Shown: one piece after another, positions 25,969 through 35,900 of the stretch
How the letters are laid out: each line of letters opens with the position of its first letter
How positions within the stretch are numbered: position 1 is the first letter of the stretch
Assembly: GCF_003259505.1 (NCBI RefSeq)
Contig: NZ_QLLK01000004.1
Location: 186,001 to 250,000 of the forward strand
DNA from: Algoriphagus yeomjeoni
GTDB lineage: Bacteria > Bacteroidota > Bacteroidia > Cytophagales > Cyclobacteriaceae
DNA length: 64,000 nt
Direction: 5' to 3'
Position numbers and translations under genes: made by a program
The notes under the pieces: model-generated
Database searches by the model: none
Seen by the model: only the letters and a program-made list of their open reading frames with translations
What the model was told of the DNA's origin: nothing

Positions 25969-26280
25969 AAACAGATAGTGTTTCAGAATTAACTGTTGAA
26001 AATTTACATTAACTAGTCTGCTTGCATATTATCGTATGTCTGGTTGAATCTCAGGTTTCTATAAGGTATTTTCCGTGATTCAGATCAATTGAGCACTGAT
26101 GGTTAGAAAGCCATTTCCTTTGAAGAGGCAAAATCCAGCTATACTCTATTTTTATAGAAAATAAGATTTCTATTTCCATGATCTATCACCAGAAATATTC
26201 GAACTTGAAATTCAAATCATCTTTAGCAGATACAGTAAAGACAACTTGTTTTTAATTTACCCTTAGCGAAATCTTAAAAA
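25969..26280. other. Divergent intergenic region
   Basis: A 312-bp gap between the DUF4097 gene (minus) and a monooxygenase gene (plus). It contains the minus-strand ECF-type promoter motif at 26240-26266 and otherwise no gene-like signal. If the motif is used, the DUF4097 transcript has a leader of about 260 bases. Confidence 0.5.
26240..26266 (-). promoter_or_regulatory. ECF-type promoter motif, copy 3
   Basis: Read on the minus strand: CTAAGGGTAA (26266-26257), 14 bases, GTC (26242-26240). This matches the copies at 19486 and 21319 exactly in both boxes and in spacing. It points toward the DUF4097 lipoprotein gene starting at 25968. Confidence 0.6.
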
Positions 26281-26598
26281 ATGATAGCGAACACTCCAGC
26301 CCCTCCCTATTACGCAGTAATATTTTCAAATATGCGTACAGAAATCAATGATGGTTATGAGGAAACTGCATTAGAGATGGTGCGTTTAGCCGAAGCTCAA
26401 GTAGGCTATCTTGGCCATGAAAGCGTGAGAGATGGATTAGGAATCACTATCAGTTACTGGGCTAGCTTAGATGCCATTCGAAATTGGAAACAGCAAACAG
26501 ATCATCTTTTTGCACAAAGAATGGGAAGAGAAAAATGGTATTCAGCTTATAAGACAAGAATTTGTTTGGTGGAGCGGGATTATGAGTTCTCGATTTGA
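26281..26598 (+). CDS. Antibiotic-biosynthesis-monooxygenase (ABM) fold protein
   Basis: A 105-residue cytosolic protein with the dimeric ferredoxin-like ABM fold: YYAVIFSNMRTE strand, helix YEETALEMVRLAEAQVGYLGHESVRDGLGITISYW, and DAIRNWKQQTDHLFAQRMGREKWY. Relatives include small quinone- or haem-linked monooxygenases and many proteins of unknown role. No substrate can be named. It stands alone, followed by a strong bidirectional terminator. Confidence 0.8.
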   Translation: MIANTPAPPYYAVIFSNMRTEINDGYEETALEMVRLAEAQVGYLGHESVRDGLGITISYWASLDAIRNWKQQTDHLFAQRMGREKWYSAYKTRICLVERDYEFSI

Positions 26599-26673
26599 TC
26601 CTGAAGTAAATAAGTAAGTTCACTTGATACTCAATTATCTCAAAACAAATGACTTCAAATGTTTATTAACTAG

Positions 26674-26706
26674 AAAAGGCTCAGGAATAAGATTCCTGAG
26701 CCTTTT
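26674..26706. terminator. Bidirectional terminator
   Basis: AGGCTCAGGAAT (26677-26688) and ATTCCTGAGCCT (26692-26703) form a perfect 12-bp stem with a three-base loop, flanked by A- and T-runs, between convergent genes. Confidence 0.92.
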
Positions 26707-26739
26707 TATATAATTGTAACTCTCTTTAACCTCTATGGC

Positions 26740-27309
26740 TTAAAAAGCATATCCGAGACCAACTCCTGCAAATAGAGGCCAAAATCCATTAGTATTAAAG
26801 ATTGGGTTCAAGTTTATTTTCCACATAAAACCTCCATCCGTCGGCACTCTTCTATAACCAAAATTCATCACTCCCATAATTGAAGGAGAATTGTCTATAT
26901 CAAGAATGAAGCTGGTATAACCACTTTCTGAATAGGAGTCGCAGACATAATTTCCATTACCGTCATAATAACAACTTTCGTAGTAGTAATTTTGATTATT
27001 GAATGCCAAAAAAGTTGCGCCAAACCCCATTTCAAAAAAATGGTTTCCTTTTCCATAAAGCTTATTCACCATTACAGGAAGAGAAAAAAATGAATCACCA
27101 TCCACAGCATAGCCCCCGAAACCTACTCTCATTCCCCAAGAGTCGATTTTAGTTTTGTCAAATCTGAAATCATAGTTAAAACTATACGGAAGTCCTGGCC
27201 CACCCAATTCCATATAAATTGCCTGGGTTGCCAATTTGGGTTCGACTTCTTGAGCGTGTACTACCTGTGTACTAAGTAGCAATAGCAATCCTAGTATTAG
27301 ACGTTTCAT
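26740..27309 (-). CDS. Small outer-membrane beta-barrel-like protein
   Basis: A 189-residue protein with signal peptide (1-19, ending VHA-QE), alternating aromatic/hydrophobic strands, and a C-terminal Phe (AGVGLGYAF), which is the usual barrel-assembly signal. A mid-protein loop is rich in Tyr and contains two Cys (YYYESCYYDGNGNYVCDSY), possibly disulfide-bonded. No family is recognised. Predicted location is the outer membrane. Confidence 0.65.
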   Translation of the reverse strand: MKRLILGLLLLLSTQVVHAQEVEPKLATQAIYMELGGPGLPYSFNYDFRFDKTKIDSWGMRVGFGGYAVDGDSFFSLPVMVNKLYGKGNHFFEMGFGATFLAFNNQNYYYESCYYDGNGNYVCDSYSESGYTSFILDIDNSPSIMGVMNFGYRRVPTDGGFMWKINLNPIFNTNGFWPLFAGVGLGYAF

Positions 27310-27442
27310 AAATGTTGGTTTAAGATATATTAATACGAAATAACGCTATTTGCTCTAAATAGATGGTTAGATTTGATTAAATTTTACTGTTTAATTAGTT
27401 TTTAATTTTTCAAAATTATTATCCTGACCTAAGAATACTAGT

Positions 27443-28030
27443 ATGAATGCAAAAAAACTGAAATTGACTGGGGGGGTGATTTCTGCCTACATGTTGTTGA
27501 TGGTTTTTGTGTCATGTGTAAATGACCCCGAAATCAATCCTTTTGGTGAATGTGGAGGACCTAGGAAGGCAAATGCTACGGATTTAACTTTATACTATGA
27601 ACCTTCACAAAATAGTGCTTCCGCTACGGAGTCTGATACAGTAAATTTTAAAGACTTCAATATTTATCTTAGAATCAACTGGGAATTAGTTTCTGAAGCT
27701 TCAGCTAGCTCGAGTTTTCCGGGGATGGCATTTGCTCTTTCCTGCGCTCCCAATTTAAATTTTCAAAATATTACTGGCCTTAGAATAGAACTGCTTGCGC
27801 CCTATGGAGGTCAAGAAGCAGGTACAGATATTTCTAATTTAGTCAGCACCCACGACGATATTAAATTATCCGAGTTGAAAGATTTCTCTGGTTCTTTGGG
27901 TCAATATAGGCTAACAGTTGACCTTCAGCCTAGTAATCAAAGTCAATTGAAAACCAGAACTGTTTTAACCCTTAAAAATGGCTCAGAGAAAATCTTAGAA
28001 TCCACTTCTCCAGTACTTTTAACGAACTGA
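27443..28030 (+). CDS. Hypothetical lipoprotein
   Basis: A 195-residue lipoprotein with Cys25 (FVSCVNDPE). The body appears beta-rich, with acidic and Ser-rich segments (SASATESDTVNFKDFNIYLRINWEL). It resembles small DUF5034-like lipoproteins, but I cannot assign it firmly. The gene ends four bases before a lipase-like gene in the same orientation, so they probably form a two-gene operon. Confidence 0.6.
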   Translation: MNAKKLKLTGGVISAYMLLMVFVSCVNDPEINPFGECGGPRKANATDLTLYYEPSQNSASATESDTVNFKDFNIYLRINWELVSEASASSSFPGMAFALSCAPNLNFQNITGLRIELLAPYGGQEAGTDISNLVSTHDDIKLSELKDFSGSLGQYRLTVDLQPSNQSQLKTRTVLTLKNGSEKILESTSPVLLTN

Positions 28031-28034
28031 TCTT

Positions 28035-29102
28035 ATGCTAAAAAAAATCCTTTTAGGTGTTTTTGCCGCAGCAATGGTGCTTGCCGTTGTGTACATGCTG
28101 GGTCCTAAGCTAAAGGATCAAGAAATCACCATTGAGTATCCGCAGGTGCCGACTCGCCTGACCGAGTTACAAGACTATGTAAATCAGAGGGAAGATACTG
28201 TGATAGGTCTTAAGCCAGGCAATGAAGCCTATATAGTCTGGGCAGATAGTATGAATAAGCACAAAACCCCCTATTCAATTGTATATATCCATGGTTTTGG
28301 TGCCAGTCCTATGGAAGGAGATCCAGTTCATCGGTTTCTTTCAGCCCATTTTGGAGCCAATCTTTTTGTGACGAGGCTTCCAGATCACGGCGTAAGGAGG
28401 GAGAATGGCTTAGAATATGTAAGTGCACAGGCATTGGCAAACGCCGCCGGTGAAGCATATCAAATCGGGAAAAGTCTAGGAGATGAAGTAATCGTAGTTG
28501 GGACCTCCATGGGAGGAGCTTTGACTCTTCTCTTGGCAAGTCAGCAACCTGATATCAAGGCGGTAACAGTATATTCTCCTGCTGTTCGGGATTATGGTGA
28601 GAAGCTTTCTGCATTTTTTTCCCCTTGGATGCAAAAATTGATGCAATGGACGATGATGAAAAATAAAATAATTCATCAAGATAGAGAAGGTGAAAAAGCG
28701 ATGTATTGGTCAGAAGACTACCACATGAACATTTACGAAAGTCTGGCAATCATCCTTTACAGTAATATGAATGAAAGCACCTTCACTAAAATTAAACAGC
28801 CATTTTTTCTAGCATATTATTACGAAGATGAGCAAAATCAGGATGATGTGGTCTCAGTGCCCAAAATGCTGGAAATGTATGAACAGATAAGTACCCCATC
28901 CGAAATGAAAAGAAAGAAAGCATTCCCAAAAGCTGCTGATCATGTAATTGCCAGTTCTATTACCTCTGGAGATTGGGAAGGAGTGCTTTTTAGTACAATT
29001 GATTTCTTAGAAAATGTGGTGAAAATCCCAGCCAAACCGAAGTATCAGGAAAAAGTGGATGAATTACTGATGGTGCAGGAATCACAAGGAAAAATAGACT
29101 AG
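28035..29102 (+). CDS. Membrane-anchored alpha/beta hydrolase (lipase-like)
   Basis: A 355-residue protein with an N-terminal transmembrane or signal segment (MLKKILLGVFAAAMVLAVVYML) and a monoglyceride-lipase/S33-type alpha/beta-hydrolase domain: YIHGFGASPMEG oxyanion loop, nucleophile elbow GTSMGG (Ser about 157), and a late Asp/His region (KAADHVIASS) holding the probable catalytic His. Substrate is unknown; a short ester or acylglycerol is typical of the family. A strong terminator follows. Confidence 0.8.
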   Translation: MLKKILLGVFAAAMVLAVVYMLGPKLKDQEITIEYPQVPTRLTELQDYVNQREDTVIGLKPGNEAYIVWADSMNKHKTPYSIVYIHGFGASPMEGDPVHRFLSAHFGANLFVTRLPDHGVRRENGLEYVSAQALANAAGEAYQIGKSLGDEVIVVGTSMGGALTLLLASQQPDIKAVTVYSPAVRDYGEKLSAFFSPWMQKLMQWTMMKNKIIHQDREGEKAMYWSEDYHMNIYESLAIILYSNMNESTFTKIKQPFFLAYYYEDEQNQDDVVSVPKMLEMYEQISTPSEMKRKKAFPKAADHVIASSITSGDWEGVLFSTIDFLENVVKIPAKPKYQEKVDELLMVQESQGKID

Positions 29103-29110
29103 AAAAACAC

Positions 29111-29140
29111 AAAAGACCAAGCTGTAAAACTTGGTCTTTT
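29111..29140. terminator. Bidirectional terminator
   Basis: AAAAGACCAAG (29111-29121) pairs perfectly with CTTGGTCTTTT (29130-29140). It lies between the hydrolase gene (plus) and the acetylesterase end of the second PUL (minus). Confidence 0.9.
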
Positions 29141-29149
29141 TAATTTCCT

Positions 29150-31051
29150 CTATTCAAACTTAGCTCTGAACGGCTCCGTGGGAAGGCCTAGATTATTCAC
29201 CAAATTCACTTCCGGATTATCAGCCCAAGCGTACCGAATTTCTCCTTTTTCACTTCCTTCAGGAAGCATAATTCTTACTGATGACTTATCAGAAATCGTT
29301 GCGGTAACCTGCTGAAAATCGCCATTTTCTTTAGCTGCAATAAAGCCTTTCACTTCCTCTCCCTCAGTTAATTCCAATCCTTCACCTACTGATTTAAAAA
29401 GGACAAATAATTCATTTCCTTGCCTGAACAGTGAATCAAACTGCGGTCCAGAAGCAAGATTTTTCTCCTTATATGCTACTTTTCTGGCTTGTAGCCAAAG
29501 TCTTTCTCCGACATCTTTTTTGTTTCTAGGGTGTATATCCCCAGCTTCTCCAATGTCAATAATTGTAGCCATTCCCGTATTTGGCAATTCTAATGTTTGG
29601 GTTTGAGCTTCTCTCAAAAAGGCCCAATTACTATCGGGTTGTACATCTTTTCTCTCCATGAAATTTGCCAATTGAACAAACAAGAATGGAAAGTCTCCTA
29701 ACCCCCAGTCTCTTCTCCAGTTGGTAATCATCGTGGAAAACAGCTCTTTATATTCCTCATGACGGCCTGCATTACTTTCTCCTTGATACCAAATTGCACC
29801 TTTAATCGAGTAATTAGTAATTGGGACAATCATCGCATTGTACATCATTCCAGGCATCCAGTTAAAATATTCAACTTTCGGAAGTTGAGGCTCTACAATT
29901 GAGTTTGAATAGGCCCAAGTCCCTTCAAGAGAAATCTTTTCTCCTGATTCTAAAATATACATCTCGCCTTTCTGTCCTACTCTAGGCTGATTATTCCAAG
30001 TATTTATAGCTCGAATAGTTAACACATTACCGCCCTTCAATAGCATGTCAGAAGGAATCTCGATGTCCGACATAGACACTCCCCAATCTTTGTAATGAAG
30101 CAATTTTCCATTGATATAGACATAAGCCATTTGATCCAATGCAGGCAAATGCAAGATTATATCATCCGTACTTGTAAGATTGAATTTCTTACGAACCCAA
30201 GCGATATGTTGTAAAGGGTTGGCATCGGGCAAGTTTATTTTTCTCCAACTTGAATCATCGTAACCAATAGAGGCAACGTTCCTTGCTGCAAGCGTATCAG
30301 GATTGCTCACCATGGAGTCCCGAAGCTGCTGATTCATCTCATTTTCGTTCAGCTTTGCTATCCAAGTATCTCTATTTTCTACCACGTCCTTTGCCTGAGC
30401 CAGGAAAGAACCTTCCATCTCAACTAGAATCTCAGCATCTGTCCAGCCTTCCACAGGAGTTCCACCCCAGTTGGACTCAATGATTCCTACTGGCACTTTC
30501 ATTTCCTGATTATTTCGCTTCGCAAAAAACCAAGCTACAGCTGAAAAGTCCTTCATATTCACTGAATCAGCGACTTTCCACTCTCCTCCTACCACATCGT
30601 CTAGTTTCTCCGCACTATAGGAATTAGGAACCTTAAAAAACCGGATCTCTTGGTTTCCTCCTTCTGCAAATTCTTTTTCCGCACCAATTACCTGAGATTT
30701 CAATCGCCATTCCATATTGGATTGACCACCTGCTACCCAAACATCACCTATATATACATCGTTGATTTTCTGATTATTAACTTCCAGCACAAAAGGTCCA
30801 CCAGCTGCTAATTCTGGCAATTGCAATAACCATGTACTATCCGCTTCAACAGTTCCACTTGTTATTGCTCCTGCCAAACTGACCCGTACATTTTCTCCAG
30901 GAACACCTTTTCCCCAAATAGAAATAGCCTCTTGCCGCTGTAAAACCATACCATCACCAAACAGCCTAGGCAAGGAAACTTCCGATTCAAACTTTGTGGA
31001 CTCACATGAAAATAGAATCAGGAGGACAAATAATTTCCAGGTATGTTTCAT
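29150..31051 (-). CDS. SASA-type carbohydrate acetylesterase lipoprotein
   Basis: A 633-residue lipoprotein (Cys16) of the sialate-O-acetylesterase-like SGNH family, of which several PUL members deacetylate xylan or xyloglucan. The N-terminal LPRLFGDGMVLQR segment is typical; the nucleophile lies in GGQSNMEW (about residue 112), the WYQGESNAG block follows, and DIGEAGDIHPRNK supplies the catalytic Asp-His. A jelly-roll insert lies between the split halves of the catalytic domain (about 250-370). It is the last gene of the PUL operon, 96 bp after the GH9 gene, and would remove acetyl groups that hinder the endoglucanases. Confidence 0.87.
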   Translation of the reverse strand: MKHTWKLFVLLILFSCESTKFESEVSLPRLFGDGMVLQRQEAISIWGKGVPGENVRVSLAGAITSGTVEADSTWLLQLPELAAGGPFVLEVNNQKINDVYIGDVWVAGGQSNMEWRLKSQVIGAEKEFAEGGNQEIRFFKVPNSYSAEKLDDVVGGEWKVADSVNMKDFSAVAWFFAKRNNQEMKVPVGIIESNWGGTPVEGWTDAEILVEMEGSFLAQAKDVVENRDTWIAKLNENEMNQQLRDSMVSNPDTLAARNVASIGYDDSSWRKINLPDANPLQHIAWVRKKFNLTSTDDIILHLPALDQMAYVYINGKLLHYKDWGVSMSDIEIPSDMLLKGGNVLTIRAINTWNNQPRVGQKGEMYILESGEKISLEGTWAYSNSIVEPQLPKVEYFNWMPGMMYNAMIVPITNYSIKGAIWYQGESNAGRHEEYKELFSTMITNWRRDWGLGDFPFLFVQLANFMERKDVQPDSNWAFLREAQTQTLELPNTGMATIIDIGEAGDIHPRNKKDVGERLWLQARKVAYKEKNLASGPQFDSLFRQGNELFVLFKSVGEGLELTEGEEVKGFIAAKENGDFQQVTATISDKSSVRIMLPEGSEKGEIRYAWADNPEVNLVNNLGLPTEPFRAKFE

Positions 31052-31147
31052 AGATTTTTGTAAATTCTTATGGAAAAATGCCTAAAAAATTTGAAACATC
31101 TAAACATAACTCCCATTAAGAAAGTCTAACACTCCCTCCAATTGGAA

Positions 31148-32932
31148 TTATTGATTAATCGCCTCCAATGAATTAGCTAAATATGCAAATGGTGCATTCC
31201 AATTAATAGCAATCTCATTCGAAGCATAGCTACAACTTTCATCTGTATAAGATTCGTCTGGATATGAACTCAGGTAGTTGCAGCCATCCTGCTGCCTTGG
31301 ATTTGGACCACCAACAATGAAACCAGGCAAAGGAGGTAAATTAGGTCGGGAAGTGGCTAGTCTATGATGCGGGTGCAAGGGAGATTTTGTACCAAATCCT
31401 GTAACATAGGAATACCCAGTAGCATTTCTACCAAGGATATAATCCAGATTATCCAATGCCCTTTCAAGAAATATTCGCTCATTGCTTTGCTTATAAGCAT
31501 ATATCAAAAGTATTCCTTGATTAGCAGCAACTGCATTTGAACCCCAAACAAAATTCTTGGAGTTGGTTTCAATCGGAGTGTTGAAAGCCGTTCCCATTGT
31601 ACCTTCAATTTGCTCTCGAGCTGCTGCAAGCAAGTTTATTTTTAACATTGCCATCCATTCTTGTGGCAGCAAGGTAATATGGTCCTGATGCCTCAACAAT
31701 GAGTAATAACCTAACCAGGCTACCTGATTCCAAGATGGAAGTTTGAAGCTCTGATCAGCATTGGCTAGTTCCTCCCAGTAGGTCAAATTATGAGTGGTGA
31801 TAAAAAGCTCTGATGCAGCCCAGATCCATTCATCGCTGGTATTTGTATCGCCATAGGCACCCGTGACTACATCTGGATCAAAAGCTTCATTCAATTCATT
31901 TTGCTTGTAAAGGACATCCGGGTTCTCTTTTGCCCAACTCCAAGCTTTCTCTGCTGCTTTTAAATACATAACAGATTCTTCAGGAAAATACGCCTTGTAA
32001 ATACGTGAAGCTTGAGCCATTACAGCTGCAAAATCCAATGTTGCTGTGGTACTTTTGGCAACAAAATAGCGCTGGGAAACTGCCAGATGAGGCTCAACCA
32101 TTCCTTCAAACTTGGCTGTAGTCAGCTTGTGATAAACGCCACCATCCGTAGGATCCTGCATAGTAATCATCCACTCCAAATTCCAGCGAATTTCATCCAA
32201 AAGGTCAGGAACTTGATTCCCGGATTCTGGAATATTCAATTCTAGTTTCTCAAAATAATTAGGATAATCTTCATACAGTGACAAAAGAGTACCAACTGTA
32301 ATCCCTGAGTTCACTACATATTTATTGTAATCTCCGGCATCATACCATCCCTTTGGAGATGAAAATACCTCTCCAGACTTTCGGGAAGCAGAAATCGCTG
32401 AAGGATGAATCATTACTTGATCATCAGGATGACCCATTGGCCTGGACCAGATACCTGCATGATTCTCCTCCAAGTCCAAACTTGCTCTTTGATAATAAAA
32501 TGCCTTAATACTCGCCTTCCCTAATTCTTGATTGACTTGGGGCTTGATTTCAAATGGATACGATTTTCCTACTCCATTTAGTACCAAAATATATTTCCCA
32601 ATTTCAGAAAAAGTAGAGAAGTCAGCAATTCTAGTGTTACTTCCCGAAAAGGTCTTTTTAACGGAAGAGGATAATTTTCCTTCAAATACGATGCTCTTTC
32701 CAGCTGTATCCCATATCACAAAATCTTCTCCATCTTCATGATTTAACACCACTGCCAATTTTTGTTGATTTGGATAGAAGCCAAGTTGATTGAGACGTAT
32801 GGATTCATCAACGGGTAGGTTTTCGTCTATCATGGGAGCTTTGCATCCCATAAATAAGATCAAGAAAAGCAATACTGCCGAAGTAGCACTCCTTTTTCTT
32901 AAATGACTGATGTATAAAGTATTATTACTCAT
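31148..32932 (-). CDS. GH9 endoglucanase lipoprotein
   Basis: A 594-residue surface lipoprotein (Cys30) with an N-terminal immunoglobulin-like CelD domain (IRLNQLGFYPNQQKLAVVL, about 42-125) and a GH9 (alpha/alpha)6 catalytic domain. The catalytic base is in GWYDAGDYNKYVVNSG, the HPHHR substrate-site motif is present, and the acid Glu is in SNEIAINWNAPF near the C terminus. GH9 enzymes hydrolyse beta-1,4-glucosidic bonds of cellulose, mixed-linkage glucan or xyloglucan with inversion. It starts eight bases after the FG-GAP gene, so they are co-transcribed with the acetylesterase. Confidence 0.92.
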   Translation of the reverse strand: MSNNTLYISHLRKRSATSAVLLFLILFMGCKAPMIDENLPVDESIRLNQLGFYPNQQKLAVVLNHEDGEDFVIWDTAGKSIVFEGKLSSSVKKTFSGSNTRIADFSTFSEIGKYILVLNGVGKSYPFEIKPQVNQELGKASIKAFYYQRASLDLEENHAGIWSRPMGHPDDQVMIHPSAISASRKSGEVFSSPKGWYDAGDYNKYVVNSGITVGTLLSLYEDYPNYFEKLELNIPESGNQVPDLLDEIRWNLEWMITMQDPTDGGVYHKLTTAKFEGMVEPHLAVSQRYFVAKSTTATLDFAAVMAQASRIYKAYFPEESVMYLKAAEKAWSWAKENPDVLYKQNELNEAFDPDVVTGAYGDTNTSDEWIWAASELFITTHNLTYWEELANADQSFKLPSWNQVAWLGYYSLLRHQDHITLLPQEWMAMLKINLLAAAREQIEGTMGTAFNTPIETNSKNFVWGSNAVAANQGILLIYAYKQSNERIFLERALDNLDYILGRNATGYSYVTGFGTKSPLHPHHRLATSRPNLPPLPGFIVGGPNPRQQDGCNYLSSYPDESYTDESCSYASNEIAINWNAPFAYLANSLEAINQ

Positions 32933-32940
32933 CGATTCAA

Positions 32941-35900
32941 TTAATATAGATATCTAAAAGCTCCTTTATTGGGGATCCCAATCCAGAGCGTATTATCAAA
33001 ATTCAATGAACTGGAGACATTTGATTTCAAATCCATTCCATTGTACTTTCTGTCCAAAACCTTCCAATTCCCATCTTCGCTTTTTCTTAATACCCATCCT
33101 TGGTTTGCATCGATTCTTCCGATTTTCAATCTTGCTTCCAATTGATTCCCCAGAAATATCAAATCATATCCAGAGCCTTTTTTCAATGCATTTATAGCTT
33201 GTATAGGAGATGCTTGAACTATAGTGGGTAATGCTATTTCTTCGAATAGCCCATTCTTCAAAGTGAACATCTTCGTTTCCAAATTTTGAGCTTCCACTTT
33301 GTTGGCTTTTTCAAGCTCCTCAGCAGCGAGAATATCTTGGATTTTTGCTTTGGAAAAAGCCTCATGGCTAGGAAAAAGAGCCTTTTTCTTGTACATCTGA
33401 GCGGCTAATTCATCTCTGGAAAAGAATGGAAACTCCTCTCCCATTACCGGAAAAGTCATCAGGGGATCGACTGAGCCATTGCTGTCAAAATCTTCGAAGT
33501 AGATCCGAACTGGATTTTCAGCATCTGTTTGTAAACGTGAATTCAAGCCCCAATTTCCGGCTATCAATTCTGGACTTCCATCTCCATCCAGATCCTGAAT
33601 TAATATGGACGACCAAAGTCCTGTTTTTCCACCGGGCAAAAACTCTTCCGAACGATCTACTATTTCTCCATCTTTAAAATTTAGAATTCGGATTCTATCA
33701 AATTCAGACGCTATAATCAACTCATCAAGTCCATCCTGATCGAAATCATAGGTTTGTGAAGCTCTTACTCTGGATATATTTTCTAAGACAATTGGAGAAA
33801 AAGTACCATTTCCTTCATTAAGCCAAAGTTGGCTAGAAACTGATTCCGGCCATCTTCCAGGAACATATCCTGTCCCTACAAACAAGTCATCCAATCCATC
33901 TCCATTAGCATCCCAAGTACTAGCATGCTCGGTAGGAAGTATACCAAAGTCAAAAGAGGATTCGGTGAAAACTCCATTTCCATTATTGATCAAAAGCACA
34001 TCTTTCTGTCTTTCGTCCCTTTCCGTCAAATCAAAGTACCCACCTTTTGCCACGTAGAGATCCAAATCAGAATCTCCGTCTGCATCCAATGTCGCCATTG
34101 AGGTAATGGTTGGATGTTCAGAAGAATAAAGCAATTCAAATTTCTCTTTGTATCCTCCAACCTCTCTTGGATAGGATTTGATAGATGATCCATCAGACAC
34201 GATTATTTCATCTACACTATCGCCATTTAGATCCGCTTCAATTATCGAAACTTTGTTTTCAGAAAGGCTATACAGCAATTGGCTTTGTCGCTTGAAATCA
34301 TTCGGAAGAGTTGCTTTTGAATCAATCAAAAACTCGCCTAAGGCAACAAAATAGGGTTCTGTTTTAGCTTCAATTCTATATTCTATTTCAGCATCAGCTT
34401 CAGAAACCTCCAGAATTTGATTGATGCCGACATTTTTAATCCTGTTGATTTTGCTATTTTTCCATCGTACCTCGATTGAATCAACCTTTTCATTGTCCAA
34501 TCCGAAGTGCAGAATAGAACTTACATTTCCTTGGTAACCTTTGTAAATCTGCTGCTCCTGAAAGTTGATTTGGCCATTTTGATAGACTGTCACGCGAGCT
34601 CCAATTCCATCTTGATTTCCTTCCAGTCCCTTAAGTTTGATTTGGATAAAGTTCGATTGAGAGCGATCAGAAGTCATGTTCCTAAAAATCTGAGCAGGTT
34701 CATTCAGATTATTGATCACCAAATCCAAATCTCCATCCTGATCCAAATCTGCGTAAACAGCTCCATTGGAATTCCCCGGAGTATCTAGCCCCCAGTTTTT
34801 AGATTGATTCTCAAACTGAATTCCGTTGATATTTCTGAAGGCATAATTACCAACTTTTGTCGCGGGCATTTTCTCTATCAGCGCATTGATCCCAGTCGCC
34901 GTAACCTTTTCATTTTGCAGGTATTCATTTCGGTAATTGATGAAATCCAGATTGGTAAAATCCTTCAAGAAACCATTACTGACAAAGAGATCGGTAAATC
35001 CATCGTTATCAAAATCTGCAAATAATGGTGCCCAACTCCAATCAGTTGCACTCACTCCTGCCAGCTGCCCAATCTCAGAGAAAGTACCGTCACCATTATT
35101 GAGCTGCAACATATTTCGCATCAATTGATGCCCAAGTCCAGCCTTCAAGAAAAGTTTGTAATGCTCGTAATTCTCAGGAGTGAAGAGTAATTTTTGTCTG
35201 GTATTATCTTCTGGAAGCATATCCAGACTCATAATGTCCAATTTCCCATCACGATTGATATCGGCCGCATCCAATCCCATGGTGTAGAGACTTGTGTGTC
35301 CGATTGCTTCATTTATTTCATTGGAAAAAGTGCCGTCACCCTGATTGATGTAGAGATAATCGGGAGCAGAATAATCATTCCCCAAATAGATATCAGGATA
35401 ACCGTCTCCGTTGAAATCAGCGATAGAGGCTCCCAAACCATAACTCAAGCCCGTTTCTGTCAATCCAGATGCTTTGGTGACATTTGTAAAAACGCCGGTA
35501 TCATTTCTATAAATTTTGGTGCTGCTCAAGGAATCAGCGGTACTAAGCATAGCTTCGAATGCATTGATGTTGAGATTATTAAAAAGTCTTGGATTGTGAT
35601 TGAGCAATAGCATATCCAAATCCCCATCTTGATCAAGATCAGAAAAATATACTGCGGTACTGAAACCTGTATCGTCTAATCCAAATTCAGAAGCTCTTTC
35701 TTCAAAAAATGGTATTCCCTGCTTGTCTAACCCTTGATTTACAAACAACTGATTTCTTCTCTGCTCATCTGGCAAATCACCAGAATAGCAGACGTAAATG
35801 TCTTTTAGGCCATCGCCGTTGATATCAACGATTGCGGTGCCAGTAGTCCAGGCATTGTCTTTTCCTGCTGTACCCGTTGCCAAGGTAATATCCCGGAAAT

